From Caulifigura coniformis (lineage in GTDB: Bacteria > Planctomycetota > Planctomycetia > Planctomycetales > Planctomycetaceae), in the NCBI RefSeq assembly GCF_007745175.1, contig NZ_CP036271.1, forward strand, positions 4,600,314 to 4,664,313: a stretch of DNA of 64,000 nt. The letters are read 5' to 3'. The notes under the pieces are model-generated. The model ran no database searches. It was not told the origin of the DNA and saw only the letters and a list, made by a program, of their open reading frames with translations. The position numbers and the translations under genes are program-made. This document shows, piece by piece, positions 54,701-62,400 of the stretch (positions are counted from its first letter, which is position 1; every line of letters starts with the position of its first letter).

Positions 54701-56581
54701 ACGGGCCTCGACGCCGTTCCCCCCACACGACTGGGCGTCGAACAATCCCCCGCCACGACCGACTGGACCATCCGCAAGCAGCAGGCGATTCCCTCGGGCC
54801 CCTGCGGCGATGTGGCCATGCGTCCCAGGCTCTATTTCCGTGGACGATTCTGGGATCACGAAGAACAGCTCCTGCGGATCAATCCCTGTCCGCCCGACTC
54901 GCTCGATTTCGAGTACCTGCCGCACGCTCCCACGGGGCAGGTCGTCGTCTTCGGAGCGGATCGGCGCGACACCATTTTCATTCTCGATTGCTCGCTCAGC
55001 ATGGCGGATCCGATGGATCCGAAGAACAAGCAGGGGGAAACGAGGTTCCAGGCGGCCCGCAAGGCGCTGAGCGATGCGCTGCGGGTGCTCCGCGACAGCC
55101 CGACCGTCGGTGAGCAGCGCGACCCGTATGTCGTCGGCCTCATGGCCTACGGACATCGCGCCCGTACGAAGGGGGGCGACTACCTGAAAACCGAAACGAA
55201 CCCCGACTGGAAGTCCGCGATTCCAGCCGCCGTCAGCGACGACTGGCGCAATGATTTCGAGCTGCTCACCTCCCCCTCGCGCCTGGTGGACGACCGTTAC
55301 CAGCAGATGATCCAGCAGATCGGGACGCTTCAGCCCTATGGACAGACCCCGCTTCTGGGCGCGATCAGCTTTGCGTCAAGAACTCTCCTCGAGCGTCAAC
55401 GCGGCGGCGTGGTCGTGGCCATCACCGACGGGGCCTACAACGACGAGAAACGCGAAGGCCCTCGATTCAAGGCCCTGCAGGACCTGCTCCAGAATCATCC
55501 GGAACTCTCCCTGCACGTTGTGGCATTTGGCGTCGAACAGAAGCTCGAACTCGACCTGCTGACTGACCTCGCCACGAAAACCCAGGGGCAGTTCTACTCC
55601 GCGCCGACCGGCGGTGATCTCGCGCGGACCATCGGAACCGTGATGAAGCCCCGGCAGTACTCCCTCGCCCGCAGCGTCGAGCCGCGCGAAGAACAGTTCG
55701 CCGATCTGGGGAGCCCCATCGTGAATCGCCCTCCGCGATCATACGAAGTGCGGTTCCCCGGGCTGGCGAGTTCCACGGTCACCCTCTACGGCGGCGAACA
55801 GCTCCAGTTTGATCTCGATTTCGTCTCCAGCCAGCTTCGTCCGCGCCGCCCTCCGCTGCTCCTGTTCCGCAGGGCTGCGAACTCGGAAACCTTCGCTCCA
55901 ACCGAACCGACGCGCTTCGGCTACCTGCGGGCCGACTACGACGGCGCCCGAAAGGTCGCCACACTGGAACTCGGCATGGACCGGGACGACCTTCTGGGCG
56001 CGATCGACCGTCCTGCCGAAATCCGGCTCGACATCGTCTCCCGCGCCGCGCGTCAGAACACCTCCCGCTCGTGGAAGCTCTCTCCCGACCGATCGATTCC
56101 GGCCTGGCAGGTCGAACTGAAAGCCTGGGAGGCCGACGCCCAGCCCGAGATCCAGGCGATCTGGAAAATGACGCGGACTCCCCCCGATCAGCAGGTCCCC
56201 TTCTCCAAGCTGATCGGTGGTCCCCAGCAGCTGAGCCTCCCGGGTTGGCCCGAGAAAGCCCTGGTCGCCGTGGCGGAACGTCAGCCGGGCAAGGTGCTGG
56301 TTCGACTTCAGGCTGACCGCCAGGCCGCGACGGGCGACGTCGCCGGCGTGCGCGTGGAACTGGGACGTGAATCCATGGTGGAAAAGGTCTTTCTCCCCAT
56401 GGCGCTTCCCTGGCGGAGCAGGCTCTTCGAAACCGAGCGGCAGATCACCTACGAGTTCGACGTGGGAGATGGCGATCTCGACGACCTGCGGATTTCGTTC
56501 ACGTCGTCGGATTCGCTCGATCGAGACGCCCGGCGGCTGCAGACCCCGCTCGTGATCGAGAAATGGGACCGCGAGCTGTGA
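51767..56581 (+). CDS. Giant membrane protein 2: inactive caspase-like head, helical region, vWA domain
   Basis: The start ATG 51767 has GGAG at 51752-51755, giving 1604 residues. A single helix (about 43-69) precedes a caspase-like fold (about 75-330) that lacks the catalytic pair: FIYVSAMAG has Met instead of His, and IVAIDIARG has Ala instead of Cys. Helical segments follow, including WRSLWALQTVSLGLAD, shared with giant protein 1. A von Willebrand A domain (about 1066-1290) carries the MIDAS motif D1074-C-S-L-S (DxSxS), with GVVVAITDGAYND and VVAFGVEQ. The end is beta-rich. It starts 20 bp after the TssM-like gene and is inferred to be a periplasmic or surface T6SS component binding a ligand or partner through metal. 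Confidence 0.8.
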   Translation: MASGAGPSWRGSEPTPGRGNAQSWRRPGTPAASAAWPVRGRWIRAVGGLISTAIAIAAIATFIFLVFVPGCSETQFAVLAPAPYNNAALPPSPFSQQDREAFRADLNAASLPEQLSPSSSADAASSSKQGPLFIYVSAMAGRTGSGVVLYTMDSGPDDADGTIPIEHLWKYLAATPAERKKIVAIDIARGPVDERWGLFIRPTVGVPDGSGSLQLTEEAAAIPNLAVITSAAPGELSWSSPAFARSVFAQFLVRALKGDADGAAGEPRDYRVSLEEVHAFLLKHVNHWVLQNRDTRGQHPLLLFSKQADSLKKTVLFEVHGRPTPTGDDVARQVDGALLKRLEALWDARDQWAPRTPAQNTPLEWQKFHEHLRRAEQWRLAGQLEGMTPHLDEAESALRDLTAAASRNPAAGLPPFLAAGLSRRGTFAPSVTDPPLPEVQLEAALKSQAPQPVSGDARAAAVALRASAEQAAWQTYRAGLWTGGLLPAADRDRRIAEDLLFVGNAADLDRARLLRGSASERLDAHSEIVRELSTAHALHSRLLSELPALAAWAAERMPVESLASKSTESRRARLMNDYAQGIDESRFRPPSLSDQRRLPDSSDDASLQQTETDLLLLFEQTRQLGRLLDRELAANSDFASDQGWKSELQTLRQQLTDPDRGLDGLQARLLRHAKGLIGATVTDLPGGTSTGAGQPQYFHWLRLRNALQWNGLPADLRRSLFTDLEQSDRTLHVNSQKVPVGEPTPWNGDDWTGVDGCWRSLWALQTVSLGLADASMHEHWVDWKNAVVDPAKQINLLVNLGQSVRQEYRQRVERAQPSLANAASLKEAEGILLAAVRAERTFHGDDAVLLTGERDPLRSLQRFDLAATCLEQAGRYADDFWGTDGEKNREPWFALASGQCLQAAGRLSESLAVPALATARAEAAQRLENRRLGKLELALPSEKVDLTLTSQRPTSVTVERNDKVPPGVAAVWLISDPATGLDAVPPTRLGVEQSPATTDWTIRKQQAIPSGPCGDVAMRPRLYFRGRFWDHEEQLLRINPCPPDSLDFEYLPHAPTGQVVVFGADRRDTIFILDCSLSMADPMDPKNKQGETRFQAARKALSDALRVLRDSPTVGEQRDPYVVGLMAYGHRARTKGGDYLKTETNPDWKSAIPAAVSDDWRNDFELLTSPSRLVDDRYQQMIQQIGTLQPYGQTPLLGAISFASRTLLERQRGGVVVAITDGAYNDEKREGPRFKALQDLLQNHPELSLHVVAFGVEQKLELDLLTDLATKTQGQFYSAPTGGDLARTIGTVMKPRQYSLARSVEPREEQFADLGSPIVNRPPRSYEVRFPGLASSTVTLYGGEQLQFDLDFVSSQLRPRRPPLLLFRRAANSETFAPTEPTRFGYLRADYDGARKVATLELGMDRDDLLGAIDRPAEIRLDIVSRAARQNTSRSWKLSPDRSIPAWQVELKAWEADAQPEIQAIWKMTRTPPDQQVPFSKLIGGPQQLSLPGWPEKALVAVAERQPGKVLVRLQADRQAATGDVAGVRVELGRESMVEKVFLPMALPWRSRLFETERQITYEFDVGDGDLDDLRISFTSSDSLDRDARRLQTPLVIEKWDREL

Positions 56582-56802
56582 GCCTCGAATAAGCCGCTAC
56601 TTCGCTCGTGTAACACTTCACACGTCCGTACGCCTGGAACGACATGTTCCAGCCGCCTCATCAGCAGCTCGTCGCATCGCCCGCCTGCTCCAGAGGGCGA
56701 TCCCCCGCACGCCTCACCCGCTGGGAAAGCGACAGCGGCGGTGACGCAAAGCGGCTTTTGAATCAGAAGGTGAGCCCTGTATCATCGACCGAGGGTGGAC
56801 GA

Positions 56803-59328
56803 ATGATCCGCTCTCGCCCGTGGCCGTCTGCAGCCTCGACCGCGGCCTCCTGGTCCTCAACTCCAGAATTTGACGCCGATCTCATGACCACCGGCGAGCT
56901 GAATGCTGATGACCTTGAAGGACTGGTCGGCCGCGAGCTCGACGGACGTTACCTCCTCGACCAGTTCATCGACCGTGGCGGCTTCGGGGTCGTCTACCGC
57001 GGTATCGACAAGAAGTTCAACAGCTCTGTCGCTGTCAAAGTCGGGCTCTCCTATCGGGAGTTCATGAAAGAGGCGAAGCTCGCCGCCGAGGTCCGGCACG
57101 ACAACATCGTCCAGGTCAGCGACTACGGCAACGATCACGGTCTCGCGTACCTGGTGATGGAGTTCCTGCAGGGCGACGACCTCGAAAAACTGTTCAAGGA
57201 GCAGGGACACCGGCTCACGAACGAGCAGTTGCGGAAGCTGGTGGCCGAGGTTGGCGACGCGCTGTCCCACGCCCATTCCGACCAGTTGATTCACCGCGAC
57301 CTGAAGCCCCGCAATATCATCCTGAAAACCAGCCGGAACCGCACCGGGTCGTCGTCCCATCCGGCCCGGTTCGTCCTGCTCGATTTCGGAATCGCCGCCA
57401 AGCTCGATGCCAAGGGAACCCAGCGCAACCGCACGCAGGATGGAGCGGGCACCGTGGAGTACATGGCGCCCGAACTTCTGCGAACCTCCCCCGTCGCCAC
57501 GGTCGCCTCCGATATCTACGCCTTCGGCGTCATCCTCTACCAGATGATGACCGGCCGCGTTCCCTTTCAGCAGTGCGACAATTCGCACATGGCGCTGGCG
57601 GAATGCCTGAATGCAATCGCCCATCAGCTCCCGGCCCCGTTCTCGGAAGTCGCCCCCGACCGCAAATACCCCGCGGCCGCGGAAGCGGTCGTCATGCAGT
57701 GCCTCGAAAAGGAAGCGGCGAAGCGTCCCGCGACCATGTCCGAGGTGCGCGACCAGTTCCTGAGAGCGATGGAGCCGGCCCCGGCGGCCGCCTCGTCCCG
57801 GCCCCGCGATCTGTCGCAGACGCTTCGCCCGGGCGAACTGGACGACACCGCCCCCACGCCCGATCAGAGGCTCGATTCCTGGAATCCTGAACGGCAGCGG
57901 TCGTCCGGTGGAACGCGCTGGCCGTGGATCGTTGCCGCGCTCGCACTCCTCGCAGTGGCCGTGTTCGGACTCACGCGTCCGGGTCAGCCCTCCCTCACCT
58001 TCGAGACCACTTCGACGTTGTCGTCCGTCAAGGGAGCGGAAATCGCCCCTCTCGACGGTCAGCCGCTGGAACTCGTCGCCGGCGAACGGTTGACCGTCGC
58101 CTTCGAAGTCCTCGATGTGCCCCGCGACGCGACGCTGAAATTTGATGTGCCCGAGGCCCCCGCAGGAGTCGTCGTGAAGGAAGAGGCCGCAACCGGATCG
58201 TCGCGGACGTACTCCATCGTCATTGACGATCCGAACCAGGGCCCGGCGCCCCCTCTCGCAGTGGTCTTCAAGGCGACCGCATCCCATCTGTCCAACCCGT
58301 TCGAACAGCGGCTCGAGCTCAACCCCCTCCGTCCAAAGGCCTGGCTTCCCGATTCCCTTCGCAGCCTGGGCTACCGGGAAGCCTCCGATTCGCGGCTCTG
58401 CCGGATTGGAAACGAAGTCTTCTCCACCGTTCTCGAGCGGCGCGTCGGCGCGGAAACCGTTCGGATGCTGCTCGTTCCCGAAACGGAAATCAACGACCGT
58501 CGCATCCGGACCTTCTACGTCATGGAGCGGCTCGTTTCCAAAGCCCAGTTCCAGGCGTTCGCCGCTGCAACGCCCGACTACCAGCTGGCAAGCCGATCGA
58601 CTGACGAGAGGAAATGGGAGTCCGGACCGGAAGGCCCGGTGACCGATATCTACGTCCTCGAGGCGCAGCGGTTCGCTCGCTGGCTCGCCGGCCCGTCAGG
58701 GTCGCTCCCCGCCACCTCCGAATGGGAGCTCGCGGCAGGCTACTACGCCTTCCAGCAGCTGCTGGAAGCCCGCGGCGAACTCACTCCCGACGCCATTCAG
58801 CAGATCACGCGAATGCGGAGGACCGATCCGCTGCTCGGTGCGGAGTCGTGGGTCGGGAAAGGCCCCTCGCTCGGCGAGTTCAATCCCGCGCAAGGCTCCT
58901 CCTGCAAAGGGTGCTCTCCCTATGGACTGAAGTTCGACAGGCTCGCCAGCGGCACGCTGCCGGCCGAAATGACGTCGACCCTCGTCAGCTTCACGTCCGC
59001 CGAAGCCGACCTCAAGGCCCTGAACCGGAATGACGTTCCCAGAGCAACGGACAAGGCGCTCCGCGACGGTCTCTACTCGGCCCGTCTGAGAGGTTTCCCC
59101 ATGATGGGCGAATCCCCCGAAGAGCTGTGGGTCAAGAACGTCTCCGGCGGCCAGGCCCTGCGATCCCAGGAAGATCTCGACGGCATCGGAACACTCGTCC
59201 TGCTCCCCGAGCACGGAATCGGATTCGATTCCTACATCGGCTTCCGGGTCGTCATCTCCACGGAAGGAGCCGGCTCCGCAACGGCCTCCCGCGAATTCTC
59301 CGCCGGCCGGAATTTTGTCCGCAATTGA
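56803..59328 (+). CDS. Ser/Thr protein kinase fused to formylglycine-generating-type domain
   Basis: The start ATG 56803 has a GAGGGTGG just upstream; earlier ATGs give an Arg/Ser-rich leader with no family match. The kinase (about 49-310) has DRGGFGVVYRG, SVAVKVG, IHRDLKPRN, LLDFGIA and VEYMAPELL, all key residues present. A Pro/Asp-rich linker and one helix (about 375-394) anchor it, and the outer C-terminal part (about 520-840) resembles an FGE/SUMF1-like fold (RTFYVMERLVSKAQFQAFA, LPATSEWELAAGYY, GEFNPAQGSSCKG, IGFRVVIS). The gene follows the T6SS giants. Together with the FHA protein it suggests a PpkA-type phosphorylation switch for secretion; the outer domain could be a sensor. Confidence 0.9.
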   Translation: MIRSRPWPSAASTAASWSSTPEFDADLMTTGELNADDLEGLVGRELDGRYLLDQFIDRGGFGVVYRGIDKKFNSSVAVKVGLSYREFMKEAKLAAEVRHDNIVQVSDYGNDHGLAYLVMEFLQGDDLEKLFKEQGHRLTNEQLRKLVAEVGDALSHAHSDQLIHRDLKPRNIILKTSRNRTGSSSHPARFVLLDFGIAAKLDAKGTQRNRTQDGAGTVEYMAPELLRTSPVATVASDIYAFGVILYQMMTGRVPFQQCDNSHMALAECLNAIAHQLPAPFSEVAPDRKYPAAAEAVVMQCLEKEAAKRPATMSEVRDQFLRAMEPAPAAASSRPRDLSQTLRPGELDDTAPTPDQRLDSWNPERQRSSGGTRWPWIVAALALLAVAVFGLTRPGQPSLTFETTSTLSSVKGAEIAPLDGQPLELVAGERLTVAFEVLDVPRDATLKFDVPEAPAGVVVKEEAATGSSRTYSIVIDDPNQGPAPPLAVVFKATASHLSNPFEQRLELNPLRPKAWLPDSLRSLGYREASDSRLCRIGNEVFSTVLERRVGAETVRMLLVPETEINDRRIRTFYVMERLVSKAQFQAFAAATPDYQLASRSTDERKWESGPEGPVTDIYVLEAQRFARWLAGPSGSLPATSEWELAAGYYAFQQLLEARGELTPDAIQQITRMRRTDPLLGAESWVGKGPSLGEFNPAQGSSCKGCSPYGLKFDRLASGTLPAEMTSTLVSFTSAEADLKALNRNDVPRATDKALRDGLYSARLRGFPMMGESPEELWVKNVSGGQALRSQEDLDGIGTLVLLPEHGIGFDSYIGFRVVISTEGAGSATASREFSAGRNFVRN

Positions 59329-59454
59329 CGCAACTTTCCCCGCCGCAATCAGACAATCTCCGAAGGAGAATGACGGATTGTTCTCGGAGGATTCGCCTCA
59401 GGACCACACAGTTCCCTGATGCGGCCAGATGCCGTGTTCCCAGGGTGATCAACG

Positions 59455-62400
59455 ATGTCCGCTCTTCCAACCCGATCCGTGCTGCGTTTGGCCGCGGTGC
59501 TGATCGCCACATTCCCCTGGTCTGCCAGCGCGCAGTCGGTCCTTCCGCCCGGAGACAAGACACCGCATCTCCGCCTGGAGACCGGCGGGCCGCGAAGCTA
59601 TGTCAGCGGCCTCGCCTTCAGCCGCGACGGCAACACCCTCTACGCCTCCGGCTGGGACAAAGCCGTCCTCGTCTGGAACCAGGCAGCCGATGGCCGCTTC
59701 GAATTCACCCCCCGCGCCGCCCTGCGCGTCCCCACCGGGGCCGGCTTGTACGGTGGCCTGAATACCCTCTCCCTCTCGCCCGATGGCCAATGGCTCGCGG
59801 TTGGCGGACAGGGCTACGCCACCGGGATCTCCGGGCAGCGGGAATCAGGCTGGATCGTCCCCGTCGGCATCCTCGATGTCGACGCGCAACTCCAGCAGGG
59901 GCTGATCTATGTCTTCAACACGGCCGACCGTTCGACGCGACTCCTCCGCGGCCATCGGGGCCCCGTTCAGGCCGTCGCATTCGTCCGCGGAGCCTCAAAA
60001 ACTCCGCTGCTCGTCTCCGTCGCCGAAGAACGCACCGACACGTCGAGCGACTTCCAGCCCGTCGTTCGCCTCTGGAATGTGACGACCGGCGCTCAGGTGG
60101 CCGAACTCAAATCGTTCTCCACCGCCGCGGCCTCGCTCCCATCCCTGCAGGGGTTTCGTCCGGGACTCGCGGCCTGGAGCTTTGGCGATTCTCCCAAGCA
60201 GACACGGGTCGCCCTCGCCTGGGGTGACGACCAGTTCCGAATCTGGGACGTCGCGACAGGCCAGGTCGCAAGCGCCGCATCCAGCCAGAATGTCCTCGCC
60301 GTCCTCCCACTGGACGACCAGTCCGCGAGGGTCTTTACGGGCGCTCATGCGTCGGTTGGAACCTGGCAACTCGGCGCCGCGCTGGCGACCGCCGGCAAAT
60401 CGCTGAAGAAGGAGCAGTTCCTCGCCGCCCCGGCGCCGAGCGTCAACGGCAAGGTGCAGAATCTCGCCGCCGCTGCAGCCCTCATCCCATCTCAGGGCGG
60501 CGCGCCTCCGCGCATCGCCTGTGTCGTCACGCACTACCTGCCGGGCAACCAGGGCGAGTATCGCCTGCTTCTGTTTGAAGCGGGACGCACGCTCAAGCTC
60601 CTGGGTGAAGTCCCGCTCGGCTGGACCGGCGGCATCCGCCAGGTCGCCGTTGCCGCGTCGCCTGATGGCACGCGTCTCGCGCTCGCCGGAAGCGACCGCG
60701 ACGAAATTGAAGTCCACCTCGTCTCCGATCTCCTCAACAGGCGGGCCAACCGCGGCCAGGTGCTCGCCAGCGCCGGTCTGATTTTTCAGGACGCCGAGTT
60801 CGTGCAGGCCGACGGCGCCTGGGGGCTCAAACTCTCGCCCGAAGCTCAGAATACCGGCTCCATCGTCGCCGATTTCAGGAATCGCACGCTGGAACTCGCC
60901 GCGCCGCGCTGGACCAGCGCTCGTGCGGACGAGGCCGGCTGGTCCATCAAGCCCGCCGCGACCGGAAAGCTGCGCGTCGATGGTCCTGGCACATCGAACA
61001 TCGAAATCACGCTCGATACCGGCTTCACGCCGACCTGCCAGGCCGTCATTCCCGCATCGAAGTTCTGCCCCGTCCCTCTCGCCGCGGTCGGGTCGCAATT
61101 CCGCGGCCAGCCCCGGTTGCAGTTGTTCCGGGCCGACACCGGCGAGTCGCTGCGGTGGTGCGTCGGGCATACCGAAAAACTCAATTCTGTTTCGTTCTCC
61201 GCTGATGGCCGGATGCTCGTCTCGACCGGCGACGACCGGGTGGTCTCCGTCTGGACGCTCACCGATCTCGCCGGGAACACGCTCGGAAAGCACGGCCGCA
61301 TCGCCGGACTCGCCGTCGACGTCCGCGACAATAAGCTCATCGTCCGCAGCGCGCCTCCGGAACTGCCGCTGAAAGTTGGTGACGAGATCGTCGGCGTGCT
61401 CCGCTCGCGCGAAATCATCGGCGTTCGAACGGCGAAGGAACTCTATGAATACGCCCTCGCGCTCGAGCCCGGAACGCCCCTCGACATGACGATCCGCCGC
61501 AACGGCGCCACGCAGACTGTCACCTGCCCCGTCGCACAGGCGATCGATGAAGTCAAACCCCTCTTCTCGCTCTTCGTCTCCCCGTCGGCCAACGGCCGCG
61601 AGTGGCAATGGATCGGCTGGCATCCCCTCGGCAACTTCGATTCACGCGGCGAGGATGTCGACGGCTGGCTTGGTTGGCAGTTCAACACCGGCGACCTCGA
61701 ACGCCCCGCGCGCTATGCGGCCATCGGCGACTACCGCGACACGTTCTACCGCCGCGATCTGCTCGCGCAGCTGATCGACGCCCAGAAACTCGTGGCCGCC
61801 ACCGTGAAGGAAGATCCGCGTCTATCGATCTGGCTCGAAGACGCCGAAGGCAACGTTCTCTCCACACAATCCGACAGCTTCCCGCGAGTCAGCAGCGGAA
61901 ACCTCCGCGTCCATGCGGAGGTCACCGGTGTCCCCATGAAGTCCGTGCAGTCGCTCGCGGTCTCGCTGGATGACTCTCCCGTCGGGACTTTGCAGCCCTC
62001 GTCCGATGGCCACTGGACCGCCGATCTCTCCCAGCTGCGCTGGCAAAGGGGGCGTCGCCGAATTTCCGTCAAACTGAAGACAGGCCAGCGTGAAGTGACG
62101 CAACTGGTCCGCGTGCAGTACACCCCCGCCGCTCCGAAGCTGCGTTGGCAACCGGCCTGGAGTCCTGCTGCCGAGATCCGTGAGAACGAAGTCGCAGTCG
62201 AAGCCACGATTCAGCCGGCGACCGAACCGTTCGAAGCCCGGCTGCTCATCCACCGCCCGGGTACCGCCGAACCAACAGTTCTCAAAACGTGGTCCGGCGC
62301 TGAGGAACTCGCCATCCGGGAACCGGTTTCCATCGCTCCCGGCGAGAACCGCCTGGAACTGGAGGTCTGGAACCAGGGAACGTCAGCTGCGGAACGCCCG

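Noticed and set aside
59995-61623. Long open frame antisense to the WD40 gene
   Set aside because: The plus-strand frame shows WD40 and PDZ motifs across this whole interval.
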